Positions 26,945 through 34,763 of a stretch of DNA of 64,000 bases are shown here, one piece after another. Source of the DNA: Kuafuiihalomonas sp039024635 (GTDB lineage: Bacteria; Myxococcota; Kuafuiibacteriia; Kuafuiibacteriales; Kuafuiibacteriaceae). Both the position numbers and the translations under genes were made by a program. The stretch spans positions 62,001 to 126,000 of the forward strand of contig JBCCQA010000008.1 of the NCBI GenBank assembly GCA_039024635.1, in the 5' to 3' direction. Numbering within the stretch: position 1 is the stretch's first letter; each line of letters opens with the position of its first letter. The notes beneath the pieces are model-generated. The model saw only the letters and a program-made list of their open reading frames with translations, was not told the origin of the DNA and ran no database searches.

Positions 26945-27625
26945 TTGATTCCGATCAGGGACATCAACCCTCGGGTCCGCGTCCCCTTCGTCAACTTCCT
27001 GATCATGGCGGGCTGCGGACTCGCGTTCGGCTACCAGCTGAGCCTGGAGGAGCAGGTCGGCCCCTTCATCCGGGCCCACGGCTTCGTCCCCGCACGTCTG
27101 GCCGAAGCGCCCCTGGAGGGCCTGCGAGACGCGGTCACCGCGATGTTCCTCCATGGCGGATGGTTTCACGTCTTGGGCAACCTGCTCTACCTTCGGGTCT
27201 TCGGGGACAACGTCGAAGATCGACTGGGCCACTTGGTCTACCCGGCCTTCTATGTCGCCGCCGGCTTGGCCGGGGCCCTAGCCCAATGGGCGGTACAGCC
27301 GGACAGCACGACCCCCATGGTCGGTGCTTCGGGCGCCATAGCGGGCGTACTCGGCGCCTACCTCGTCATGTTTCCAAAGGCTCGGGTCGTCACCCTGTTC
27401 CCGGTGTTCATCTTCCTGACCTTCATCGAAGTCCCCGCCGTAGTCTTCTTGGGCATCTGGGGCCTTCAACAGTTCTTGAATGGCTACGCCACCGTGACCG
27501 AGGCGACCCAGGTCGTGGACAGCGTAGCCTGGTTCGCCCACATCGGCGGCTTCGTCTTCGGCGTCGTGGTCGGCATCGTCATGCGCCTCCGTGGCTCCCG
27601 CCGCCGAATCCGCCGCAAGAAGTAG
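26945..27625 (+). CDS. Rhomboid-family intramembrane serine protease
   Basis: The 226-residue protein has six or seven membrane helices. The catalytic Ser129 lies in VGASGAIAGVLGAYL, the catalytic His near 200 in AHIGGFVFG, and the helix-2 pattern H-X3-N in WFHVLGNLLYLRVFGDN. It would cleave membrane-protein substrates near the bilayer. The TTG at 26945 gives the standard MIPIRDINP opening; no ATG is available. The C-terminal tail is strongly basic (RRRIRRKK). The stop codon abuts the first copy of the 100-bp-period repeat. Confidence 0.93.
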   Translation: MIPIRDINPRVRVPFVNFLIMAGCGLAFGYQLSLEEQVGPFIRAHGFVPARLAEAPLEGLRDAVTAMFLHGGWFHVLGNLLYLRVFGDNVEDRLGHLVYPAFYVAAGLAGALAQWAVQPDSTTPMVGASGAIAGVLGAYLVMFPKARVVTLFPVFIFLTFIEVPAVVFLGIWGLQQFLNGYATVTEATQVVDSVAWFAHIGGFVFGVVVGIVMRLRGSRRRIRRKK

Positions 27626-27802
27626 AGGCCGGCGCCGCACGCAGCGAGCAAAGCGAGCGAAGACGGGTGGCTCGGGCCAGCTCGAGCCGGGCCCCGAAGA
27701 CGGCAAAGCGGCAGAGGCCGCGCAGAGGCCGGCGCCGCACGCAGCGAGCAAAGCGAGCGAAGACGGGTGGCTCGGGTTAGCCCGAGCCGGGCCCCGAAGA
27801 CG
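27624..27802. repeat. Two direct copies of a 79-bp unit at 100-bp period
   Basis: Positions 27624-27702 and 27724-27802 match at 76 of 79 bases by eye. The 21-base spacer differs. Each copy contains a hairpin-capable CTCGGG...CCCGAG (copy 1 with a G-U pair). Copy 2 carries the last codons and stop of the minus-strand SDR gene, and copy 1 begins at the rhomboid stop. It looks like a duplicated transcription terminator between convergent genes. Confidence 0.9.
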
Positions 27803-28877
27803 CATCGACGTGGTCGCGAACGTACTGGATGAGGTTCTGAATGTAGTGCTCGAAGGGCGGGCACGCGATGCCCGAGCCTTCCAAGGCGCGGCTCGTGTTG
27901 CGTGAGTTGTAGAAGACCATGTGGTCCACGTAGTCCATGGCCTCGTGGCTGACGGAGGACAGCCGCTCCATGCCGGGTATCCGCAGCAGCGCTTTGGCCA
28001 GGTTGGTCGGGACTGTGTACCGAGGCATCTTCCGCCCCGCGAGCTGGGCGACCGTCTCATATACCCGACGGACGGGAAGGGGGTTTGGATCCACGACGTG
28101 AAAGGTCTCGCCCAGTGTCCAGCTCTGGTTCGTAATCACGTGGACCGCGTCGACCAAGAAGTCGACGGGCGCGATGTGAAGCGGAGCTCGGCCCTGCCCA
28201 CCGAGGGGGATGGGCAAAGCTGCAGGCGAGCCTGCGAGAAGCATACCTAGATGATAGACGCTGTCCAAGCGATCGATCTGTCCGGTCTCCGAGTCTCCCA
28301 CCACACCGGCCGGCCTGATGACGCTCACCGGCAGATCGTTCTTGGCGTTCTGGACCAGAACTTCGGCCCGGTGCTTGCTGGCTTCGTAGCCGTTTCGGAA
28401 AGACTGCCCGACCTCGAGTTCATCCTCCATGACCACCCCCGTTCGATCCCCCGACACGTAGGCGCTGGAAAAGTGAACGAAGCGACTGAGGCGGCCCATG
28501 GCCCGGCCCAACGACAGCATGCTTTCGGTGCCGGCCACGTTGACGGCGTCCATTCGGCGGCGTTCAGCATCCAGGGCCCGGATCGCAGCCAAATGATAGA
28601 TCTCGGTCGTTCGGGCGGTGACGTCTCGATACTCGGGTCCCGAAAGGCCGACGTCCATGGCGGTAACGTCGCCTTCCACGATCCGGAGTCGTCCCTCGAT
28701 CCCTAGCTCTCGCGTGTGTTCGAGGATGAGTTCGTTCTTGGCCCGCTGGGCCTGGGCGCTCTGGCGAGGCTCGACCAGGCACAAGACCTCGACCGCATCG
28801 TCGACCGCGAAGAGCTTCTGGACCACCCGTCGCCCGATGAATCCCGGGAAACCGGTCAAGAACACCACGCGACTCAT
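27777..28877 (-). CDS. Extended SDR reductase (thioester-reductase/fatty acyl reductase-like)
   Basis: The 366-residue protein starts with an NAD(P)-binding loop (VVFLTGFPGFIGRRVVQKL) and keeps a catalytic Ser (HFSSAYVSGD) and Tyr-X3-Lys (NGYEASKHRAEVL, about 160). The overall plan matches the NAD-binding-4/thioester reductase branch that reduces acyl thioesters, or relatives acting on isoprenoid or steroid substrates. The ATG at 28877 overlaps the coaE stop as ATGA. A longer open frame upstream is antisense shadow of coaE. Its last codons lie in repeat copy 2. Substrate unknown. Confidence 0.85.
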   Translation of the reverse strand: MSRVVFLTGFPGFIGRRVVQKLFAVDDAVEVLCLVEPRQSAQAQRAKNELILEHTRELGIEGRLRIVEGDVTAMDVGLSGPEYRDVTARTTEIYHLAAIRALDAERRRMDAVNVAGTESMLSLGRAMGRLSRFVHFSSAYVSGDRTGVVMEDELEVGQSFRNGYEASKHRAEVLVQNAKNDLPVSVIRPAGVVGDSETGQIDRLDSVYHLGMLLAGSPAALPIPLGGQGRAPLHIAPVDFLVDAVHVITNQSWTLGETFHVVDPNPLPVRRVYETVAQLAGRKMPRYTVPTNLAKALLRIPGMERLSSVSHEAMDYVDHMVFYNSRNTSRALEGSGIACPPFEHYIQNLIQYVRDHVDASSGPGSG

Positions 28878-29473
28878 CGGAGCTCCTGCAAGCGTTTCAT
28901 CAGCGCCTCCACTTGCCGTCGAGTCTCGTCCAGGCTCCCTTGGTTGTCGATCACCACATCGGCGCGGCCGGCCTTGTTGACCAGCGGCATCTGGGCGTCG
29001 ATGCGCCCTTGAATCTCTTCGAGGGTGCTGCCGTCTCGTTCCCGCACCCGAGCCCGTTGGGTTTCGGGCGACACAGCCACCACCACGACGAGGTCGAACT
29101 CGCTTTCTCGTTGCGTCTCGAAGAGGAGAGGCACGTCGTACACCGCCCAGCCATGGCCCTGGGCCTCCAGTTCCGCGAATGAAGCTCGACTGAGCCGGCT
29201 GACTTCGGGATGGACGATCGCCTCTAGCGCCTCGCGGGAGGCTGGATCGCCGAAGACCAGCTTCCCGAGGGCCGGACGGTCCAGAGCGCCGCTCGGGTCG
29301 AGAATCTCCGCGCCGAAACGTTCGACGATCCCGGACAGGCCGCGGCTTCCGGGCGCAACGGCCTCTCGAGCCAGACGATCGGCGTCGACCACCGGAATCC
29401 CCGCCTCGGCCATCATCCCGGCCACGGTCGACTTCCCGCTTCCGATGCCCCCTGTGAGTCCGAGCAACCGCAC
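28874..29473 (-). CDS. coaE: Dephospho-CoA kinase
   Basis: CoaE phosphorylates the ribose 3'-OH of dephospho-CoA, the last step of coenzyme A synthesis. The 199-residue protein starts MRLLGLTGGIGSGKST, with the P-loop and the adjoining Lys/Ser. DADRLAREAV (about 32) and VYDVPLLFET (about 110) are family motifs. The GTG at 29473 gives the usual N-terminus; a TTG at 29527 would add 18 basic residues with no good ribosome-binding site. It overlaps the downstream SDR gene by 4 bases. Confidence 0.93.
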   Translation of the reverse strand: MRLLGLTGGIGSGKSTVAGMMAEAGIPVVDADRLAREAVAPGSRGLSGIVERFGAEILDPSGALDRPALGKLVFGDPASREALEAIVHPEVSRLSRASFAELEAQGHGWAVYDVPLLFETQRESEFDLVVVVAVSPETQRARVRERDGSTLEEIQGRIDAQMPLVNKAGRADVVIDNQGSLDETRRQVEALMKRLQELR

Positions 29474-29556
29474 CCTGCACCGAATAGCGGAGGCCCGAGG
29501 TCGGGCCAACCGACGCTTGTGCTCCAAATTGACGGCCAGAGTGCTAGCGTCCTCCC

Positions 29557-30027
29557 GTGCTGCGAATCGCCCTCACGGCCATCCTCGCGGGCTTCACCAC
29601 TTCGGCCACCGCCGCCGAAATCCACCGATTCCTCGGCGCCGAACGCTGCGGAACCTGTCACGTGGCTCAGCTGCAGGCGTGGAAGGCGGGGCCTCACGCA
29701 AACGCCCTCCGATCCTTGACCCAGCGTCAGGCTGACAGCCCGGCCTGTGCTTCCTGCCACAATATGGCGCCCGAGGGTCCACCGGAGCTACGGGGGGTCC
29801 AGTGCGAATCCTGCCACGGCCCCGGTCGCGCCTACGCTCCAGCCGCCGTCATGAGAGACTCGGTCCTGGCCAAGCTCATGGGCCTGGAGTCGGTCACCCC
29901 CCAGACCTGTGCGCAGTGCCATCGCGGCTCCGCCCCTGGACTGGGCGCCTTCGAGTACGCCGAGACCATTCAGGAGGTCTGCACGAACCGACTTCCCCGA
30001 GGTTCGGAGGGTCCAGCGAGCCAATGA
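29557..30027 (+). CDS. Periplasmic tetraheme c-type cytochrome (c554-like)
   Basis: The 156-residue protein has a signal peptide (LTAILAGFTTSATAA, cleavage near 20) and four heme-attachment CXXCH motifs at Cys31, Cys64, Cys83 and Cys118. The layout fits small cytochrome c554/c-family multiheme carriers in the periplasm. GTG start at 29557. The stop overlaps the ATG of the following membrane protein as ATGA, so the two are coupled. The C-terminal tail (EVCTNRLPRGS) lacks the His/Pro ending often seen; the +2 frame here reads HEPTSPRFGG, so a small frameshift is possible. Confidence 0.85.
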   Translation: MLRIALTAILAGFTTSATAAEIHRFLGAERCGTCHVAQLQAWKAGPHANALRSLTQRQADSPACASCHNMAPEGPPELRGVQCESCHGPGRAYAPAAVMRDSVLAKLMGLESVTPQTCAQCHRGSAPGLGAFEYAETIQEVCTNRLPRGSEGPASQ

Positions 30028-31055
30028 GCGACCGAAGCCCCGCCTGGGTGGCTGCGCTCTTTCGCGGCCTGGGCTCGAGCTGGGTTCTGGGCCTGAGCAC
30101 AACGTTGACCACGGCCTGGGTGCTGGCGGCCGCCCGCTTTCCCCAAGACTGGTGGGCGGAAGCCCTGCTGGAGAGTGACCGCCACGCCAGCCTTCGCGCC
30201 TGGGCGGCCTGGGGACTGACCCACGGCTTCGAGGCGCCCTGGTTCTGGGCGGCGGTGAGCCTCACCTTCGGGGCCATGTTGGCCAACGGATGGCGCGAGC
30301 GCGGGCTCGGGCCCGCTCAACGGGTCGTGCTCCGAAGTGCGCGACCCGAGGTGGCGCCCGAGACGGTGGAGCGCGCCTTTCGCGCCCTGGCAGGCCGCCC
30401 ACGTCGTCTGGAGGTCGACGGCCCGCTGGTGCGCCTTCACTTCGACCGACGCGCACCCGACTTCGCGACCAACCTAGGGGTGCTGGTCATCATCGTGACC
30501 GGCGGCGCCGCCCTGACGCCGCCACCGCCGCAGGACATGGTCACCCGAGCCTTGCTCGAGGTTCGTGATCGGCGATCGGGCGCAGCCGGCCTCTTCGACA
30601 TCAGCCAAGGCGAGACCCGCAGCTTCTTCCGGGACCCGCGAAGCTACGTTCTTGGGGCTTACGTTCCCGATCGAAACGGCTTGGGCCCCGCGGTCCAGAT
30701 AGAGATTCAGGACCAAGAGAGCGGACGCTCGGAGTACTTCTGGGTCTACGAAGATGCGCCCACTGGCTTCGACGGCCGCCATAGACGGGGCTCAGTGGCC
30801 ATCGAGGCCGAGAGCCTGAGCCTGGTGGCCCGACCCGGGCGAGGCCTCACGACGGGTCCCCTGCCGCTGCTCCTCATCCTGGGTATGGTCCTCATTGGCT
30901 TTGGCTTCCTCGCGGCCGGCACGCCCGAGGGCGACTGGCTCGTCGAAGTGGACGGGCCTCGAGTCGAAGTCACGGCTCGGCCAGTGTTGGGCCGAGAGAG
31001 TCCCTTCGGCCCGCGAACCGAGGCGCTGCTCGAACAGCTGCGGGCCGGGCTCTAG
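30024..31055 (+). CDS. Membrane protein resembling ResB/Ccs1, tentative
   Basis: This 343-residue protein has two N-terminal membrane helices (about 18-37 and 57-80), a third (about 145-165, ATNLGVLVIIVTGGAALT), a large periplasmic beta-rich region and a last helix (LPLLLILGMVLIGFGFLAAG, about 280-299). This plan is like the ResB/Ccs1 protein of system II cytochrome c assembly, but I see no clear heme-binding His pair and a system I (Ccm) operon lies just downstream on the other strand. It is coupled to the tetraheme cytochrome, so a role in its assembly or as its quinone/membrane partner is plausible. Confidence 0.6.
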   Translation: MSDRSPAWVAALFRGLGSSWVLGLSTTLTTAWVLAAARFPQDWWAEALLESDRHASLRAWAAWGLTHGFEAPWFWAAVSLTFGAMLANGWRERGLGPAQRVVLRSARPEVAPETVERAFRALAGRPRRLEVDGPLVRLHFDRRAPDFATNLGVLVIIVTGGAALTPPPPQDMVTRALLEVRDRRSGAAGLFDISQGETRSFFRDPRSYVLGAYVPDRNGLGPAVQIEIQDQESGRSEYFWVYEDAPTGFDGRHRRGSVAIEAESLSLVARPGRGLTTGPLPLLLILGMVLIGFGFLAAGTPEGDWLVEVDGPRVEVTARPVLGRESPFGPRTEALLEQLRAGL

Positions 31056-31057
31056 AC

Positions 31058-31189
31058 TCATTCGGTCTGGTGACGGGCCTGCTTCTCGGCCGCCTTCCGG
31101 GCGCTCTCTGCGCCGAGCCGAAAGCCGAACCAGAACCCGATCCCGAGGACGAGAGGGATGAGGATGATGTGGTTGACGGGGATGCTCAC
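31058..31189 (-). CDS. 43-residue single-helix membrane peptide at the end of the ccm operon
   Basis: A GTG at 31189 overlaps the ccmD stop as GTGA and opens a 43-codon frame ending at 31058. It encodes a hydrophobic helix (IILIPLVLGIGFWFGFRLG, about 8-26) followed by a basic/acidic tail (ESARKAAEKQARHQTE). The coupling and the clean one-helix architecture argue that it is real despite its length. I do not recognise a family. It may act as a small Ccm accessory subunit, like CcmD. It ends 2 bases before the convergent gene's stop. Confidence 0.6.
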   Translation of the reverse strand: MSIPVNHIILIPLVLGIGFWFGFRLGAESARKAAEKQARHQTE

Positions 31190-31470
31190 GGATCCCGGCC
31201 GCGACGCAGCTCTTCGATACGGCGCGCTATGTCGCCCTGGCTGCGCTGAACGTAGATCACGTAGAGAAAGAGCCCAGCCAGGACGGCGGCGTAGGCCCCG
31301 ACCACCAAGGGTCCGGCCGGCGTCTTGGCAGCCCGATTCTTGCCCTTGATTGGAACGAAGCCGATGGGAGGCGTGGTCGCGGTTTCGGTGCCCCTCGGCG
31401 CCTGCGCGCTCGCGATGCCGCCTGCGCCAATCGATAGGGCGAGCGCCGCCGCGAAGAAAAGAGACCTCAC
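31186..31470 (-). CDS. ccmD: CcmD-like small membrane protein
   Basis: The 94-residue protein has an N-terminal signal-like helix, a Thr/Pro/Lys-rich stretch, and a membrane helix followed by the CcmD-type end (LYVIYVQRSQGDIARRIEELRRG). CcmD joins CcmABC and helps release holo-CcmE. It is longer than the E. coli protein because of the N-terminal extension. The GTG at 31470 overlaps the ccmC stop. Assignment rests on position and C-terminal pattern. Confidence 0.72.
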   Translation of the reverse strand: MRSLFFAAALALSIGAGGIASAQAPRGTETATTPPIGFVPIKGKNRAAKTPAGPLVVGAYAAVLAGLFLYVIYVQRSQGDIARRIEELRRGRDP

Positions 31471-32144
31471 GTCGGCTGCTCCTCCAGCCGCTCGATCTCC
31501 AAGGCTTCGAGGTCGTCCTCCAGTCGTGCCAGTCGAAGTCGCGTCCACAGCAAGCTGCCGTAGGCGAGGTGGAAGCCGAGGACGCAAATCCAGAAGGTCA
31601 GCTTCATCGAAGGCTCCAAGGTTTGAACGAGCTTAGGGGGGTGGGTCCCTCTCCAGATGTCGACCGAGACCCAGACGAAGACTGCGTTGAGGACGGCCAG
31701 CAGACTGAGGGCAGCGCCGACCTGGCGAGCCGAGGGCCCTGCATAGGATCGGACGATCTTGCAGGCGACCAAGGTCAAGACGAGGACGAGGGACGACGTG
31801 AGCCGGACGTCCCAGACCCAGTAGACGCCCCATGCCTTACGCCCCCAGAGCGGCCCGGTGATCAAGGCGAGCGCACCGAAGAGGATGGCAAGCTCCACCG
31901 CCGAGTCCGCCAAACGGTCGAAGGCCGGGCGCCGGGTCCTGAGATAGCCCACCGCTCCGACCGCCATCAGCGGCACGGAAAGAAGCATCATCCACGCCGA
32001 GGGCACGTGGAAGTAGAAGATCTTCTGAACGAATCCCATCTTCGCCTCTTCCGCGGCGTAGAAGAAGGCCATCCAGGCGCCCACGGCCAAGACGGCGGCT
32101 GCGCTAACGGACAGCAGAGACAGGGCGATCGGGTTCTTCTTCAT
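31467..32144 (-). CDS. ccmC: Heme-handling membrane protein CcmC
   Basis: The 225-residue protein has six membrane helices and the tryptophan-rich periplasmic motif WGVYWVWDVRLTSSLVL (about 112-128) that holds heme for transfer to CcmE. The flanking heme-ligand histidines are in YFHVPSAW (about 45) and GTHPPKL (about 172). The ATG at 32144 starts MKKNPIALS; the upstream open frame overlaps ccmB. It overlaps ccmB by 4 bases. Confidence 0.93.
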   Translation of the reverse strand: MKKNPIALSLLSVSAAAVLAVGAWMAFFYAAEEAKMGFVQKIFYFHVPSAWMMLLSVPLMAVGAVGYLRTRRPAFDRLADSAVELAILFGALALITGPLWGRKAWGVYWVWDVRLTSSLVLVLTLVACKIVRSYAGPSARQVGAALSLLAVLNAVFVWVSVDIWRGTHPPKLVQTLEPSMKLTFWICVLGFHLAYGSLLWTRLRLARLEDDLEALEIERLEEQPT

Positions 32145-32824
32145 GACGACTCGATGGTGACCGGCCCGAAGAGCCATGCGCCGGCGGTGCAGAAGACCAG
32201 GTCGAAGGCGGCCAGGGCTCTCAACCAGGCGGCAAACTGGGTCCACTCCAACTCAGGCTCTAGGAGGGCGGTACTCGCTTTCACCCCAATGATGAGCACG
32301 GGCAGCACCAAAGGGACCAGCACGACCGAAAAAAGGACGTCCCGTCCTCGGGAGTCCAACAAAAGTGCGTTCAGGATGACCCCCAGAGCGCCATAGCCCA
32401 CGGCGCCGAGGAAGAGCGTCCCGCCGAGGGCGGCCACGCGGAGGGCGCTCAGACTGAGACTGAAAAAGAACACCACAGACGCGGTCACGACGGTCTGAAG
32501 CAGGCTCATCAGAAGGACGACGCCGACGAGCTTACCCAAAAAGAGGGCCTCCGGCTTCACGCCGATGAGCAGCAGGCCCTTGAGGCCGTCGTTGACGCGC
32601 TCTCGATCGAAGAGCCGAGAGAGGGCCAAGTTCCCCGCGAAGGCCACCGACACCCAGAGGATGCCGGCACCGACCACCGAAAGCGGGGCGTCCCCCCGAA
32701 AGAAGGAGAAGGAAAAGACCAAGACGACGGTGAAGCCGAAGAAGAGGCTGGTGATCAGCACTTCACGGCTGCGCCATTCGGCCCGGAGGTCCTTTCGCAA
32801 AACCGCCAAGACCTGCCGGATCAT
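32141..32824 (-). CDS. ccmB: Heme ABC transporter permease CcmB
   Basis: The 227-residue protein has six membrane helices and begins with a CcmB-type amphipathic N-terminus (MIRQVLAVLRKDLRAEWR). A Phe-rich first helix (FFGFTVVLVFSFSF) follows. It forms the membrane half of the CcmAB ATPase that frees heme-loaded CcmE from CcmC. ATG overlaps the ccmA stop as ATGA. Confidence 0.92.
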   Translation of the reverse strand: MIRQVLAVLRKDLRAEWRSREVLITSLFFGFTVVLVFSFSFFRGDAPLSVVGAGILWVSVAFAGNLALSRLFDRERVNDGLKGLLLIGVKPEALFLGKLVGVVLLMSLLQTVVTASVVFFFSLSLSALRVAALGGTLFLGAVGYGALGVILNALLLDSRGRDVLFSVVLVPLVLPVLIIGVKASTALLEPELEWTQFAAWLRALAAFDLVFCTAGAWLFGPVTIESS

Positions 32825-33516
32825 GCACGACCCTCCAGGGCGTCCACATAGGTCTGCCGAAGTGCCTGGGTCTCCATGGGTCCTGCCGCCTCTCGGACCA
32901 AGCGCCCTTGGGCCAGGAATGCGTATCGGGTGCATAAGCGGGCCGCCCGCTCCAATTCATGGGTGACGAGCCACAAGGTCGCACCTGAACCTCGGAGCAG
33001 CTCCAGAAGGCTCTCGATCTCGGCCGCAGAGTGCTGGTCGAGCCCGGTGAAGGGCTCGTCGAGAAGAACGATCGAGGGCTCGATCATGAAGGCCCGGGCC
33101 AAGGACAGGCGCTGGCGCATGCCTCTCGAGTAAGTCTTGGCGGAGCGATCCGCAGCCGCGCCGAGGCCCATCCGCTCCAGCCAGGTCTTGGCCTCCCCGA
33201 TGGGACGACCGGTGCAGCGGGCGACAAGCTCCAGGTTCTCGCGGCCTGTGAGATCGTCGTAGGTCATGCTCTCGTGGCTGACGAAGGCGATCTTGCCCCG
33301 AGCGTCGATGGGTCGTTCGAAGCCTCTGAAGCGGACATCGCCACGGCTCGGGCGGGACAGAGTCGAGAGAATCCAAAGGAGGGTCGTCTTTCCCGCGCCA
33401 TTGGGCCCTAGCAGGCCCAGTCCCTCGCCGGCCTCCACGTCCAGGTTCAGGTTCCAAAGCGCGCGATGCCGACCGTAGAGCTTGCACAGTCCACGAATCT
33501 CGACCGCAGCCGTCAT
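32821..33516 (-). CDS. ccmA: Heme ABC transporter ATP-binding protein CcmA
   Basis: The 231-residue ABC ATPase has Walker A LGPNGAGKTTL (about 36), the signature YSRGMRQRLSLARA (about 131) and Walker B SIVLLDEPFTGLDQ (about 150-163). Position upstream of ccmB and ccmC identifies it as CcmA. It overlaps the upstream unknown gene by 4 bases. Confidence 0.93.
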   Translation of the reverse strand: MTAAVEIRGLCKLYGRHRALWNLNLDVEAGEGLGLLGPNGAGKTTLLWILSTLSRPSRGDVRFRGFERPIDARGKIAFVSHESMTYDDLTGRENLELVARCTGRPIGEAKTWLERMGLGAAADRSAKTYSRGMRQRLSLARAFMIEPSIVLLDEPFTGLDQHSAAEIESLLELLRGSGATLWLVTHELERAARLCTRYAFLAQGRLVREAAGPMETQALRQTYVDALEGRA

Positions 33517-34253
33517 TGGCCCTTCATCTCACGCAGGGTCGCACCCAAGGCATCCAAGAGCTCTTCGCGGCGCTGCTCGACGCCCGCCGGGGAAAGGTCC
33601 GGCGCCTGGGCTTCGAGCTGCCGGAGGGCCTCCAGCAGGCGGACGCGTCGAGCTGCGGGGGCGTCCAAAGGCGCGTCGGCCAGCCGGGGAGGGCGGCTCA
33701 GCAAACCCACACCGGCTAGGAGGACGACCAAGGCGACGGAAAGGGCGGCCCATTTGGGCCAGGTAGCGTGGGTCGGAAGACCATCCAGGTCGACGACGAA
33801 GGCACCGGCCGAGAAGGGACGGTCGATATCGGTCAGGTTGAAGGTCACGCCTTCGACCGAGCGCGCCTGGCTCCGCCCAGGCCGGCTGGTTTCGACCTCT
33901 AGGTCTTCGATCACGGGAACGGCGAGCCGCACACCCTGAACGTTCAGCCCGGGAGGATTCCAGCGAACTCGAGCCCGTCCCGCGCGGCTCGGCACCTCGT
34001 AGACCACGACCACCTCGTGAGGGCCCGGCGGCAGCTGCTCCTTGGGCACCAGCCCCCGACCAAGAACGAAGCTCCAAGTCTCGCCCTCGACCTGGACATC
34101 TCGGGCGCCCTCGGCCAGGCCGAGCTGGGGCGTGCCGAGCTCGGCAAGCCGAATCTGCCAGTTCTCCTGCACCCGCACCGCGCCTTCTTGGGGCTCGATG
34201 ACGAGGGTCGCATTTCCGGTCGCAGCCACCAACAAAGGCGCCCAAAGGATCAC
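33513..34253 (-). CDS. Unknown secreted/anchored protein in the ccm operon
   Basis: This 246-residue protein starts with a signal peptide (ILWAPLLVAATGNA), has a beta-rich periplasmic domain (about 18-165), one membrane helix (WPKWAALSVALVVLLAGVGLL, about 173-193) and a cytoplasmic helical tail rich in Arg, Leu and Glu. I do not recognise it. The GTG at 34253 overlaps the upstream stop as GTGA and gives a clean signal peptide; the longer open frame does not. It sits between the CcmI-like protein and CcmA with 4-base overlaps on both sides, so it is very likely a Ccm accessory factor in this lineage. Confidence 0.65.
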   Translation of the reverse strand: MILWAPLLVAATGNATLVIEPQEGAVRVQENWQIRLAELGTPQLGLAEGARDVQVEGETWSFVLGRGLVPKEQLPPGPHEVVVVYEVPSRAGRARVRWNPPGLNVQGVRLAVPVIEDLEVETSRPGRSQARSVEGVTFNLTDIDRPFSAGAFVVDLDGLPTHATWPKWAALSVALVVLLAGVGLLSRPPRLADAPLDAPAARRVRLLEALRQLEAQAPDLSPAGVEQRREELLDALGATLREMKGQ

Positions 34254-34762
34254 GAGCTCGCTCTTTCTTGGCCGCAGCAGCGACAGAACATGTCCCCCTC
34301 CATCATGCGGCACTCCTCGTCACAACGCTGCGCGGTGAACACCGACTCGTGGGCGTCCCAGCCCAGGCTTCGGCGGGCATCGTTTCGGGCGTGTTGTCGC
34401 CAAAGCAGCTCGTCGTGTCGGAGGCGACGAATCAGATCCAAGGCTTCGGCCTCCTGAGAGCGCTGAAGGTAGGGCAGGTCCTTCGGGTCGACCTTCCCGG
34501 CCGCTGCATCCGCTTCGAGCTCCTTCAGACCACGCACCGCGAGCTCACGCTCGTGCTCCAGCTTCTCCCGGGGCGACTCCGGACGGGCCGAGGCCACGGC
34601 TGGGTCCCAAAGTACCGCCACGGCCCTCGACAGGCTCGCCAGGGCGAGCAACGCACCCCCACCGCAGAGAATGAAGAAGAGGGCAGCGGGCCCCCCCATC
34701 GCCCGGGCGGTGATGGCGGCGATGACCGCCATCCCGAGGACGAGCTGCCAGGCCCCGACCAT
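34250..34762 (-). CDS. CcmI-like N-terminal module with C-terminal Cys cluster
   Basis: The 170-residue protein has two membrane helices (about 4-22 and 27-50), then a charged helix like the CcmI N-terminal region (LKELEADAAAGKVDPKDLPYL, about 79-99, split here for its LEADxxxGKxxxxDxxxL pattern), then a Cys-rich end (CDEECRMMEG...FCRCCG, about 147-164). CcmI delivers apocytochrome to the heme lyase. The match is by pattern only; a zinc-ribbon membrane protein of unrelated role is possible. It starts 1 base after ccmF ends. Confidence 0.6.
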   Translation of the reverse strand: MVGAWQLVLGMAVIAAITARAMGGPAALFFILCGGGALLALASLSRAVAVLWDPAVASARPESPREKLEHERELAVRGLKELEADAAAGKVDPKDLPYLQRSQEAEALDLIRRLRHDELLWRQHARNDARRSLGWDAHESVFTAQRCDEECRMMEGDMFCRCCGQERASS

Positions 34763-34763
34763 T

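Noticed and set aside
27624..27802. The repeat as a possible CRISPR array
   Set aside because: Only two copies, 79-bp units and a 21-base spacer, with no cas genes.
27777..29480. A 567-codon minus-strand frame
   Set aside because: Its first part is in the wrong frame of coaE. The real SDR gene starts at 28877.
30024..31055. Firm assignment as ResB/Ccs1
   Set aside because: Topology is similar, but I could not find the conserved heme-binding histidines, so it is kept as tentative.
31350..32396. A 348-codon plus-strand frame across ccmC and ccmD
   Set aside because: Antisense shadow of ccm genes, Arg/Gly-rich with no domain pattern.
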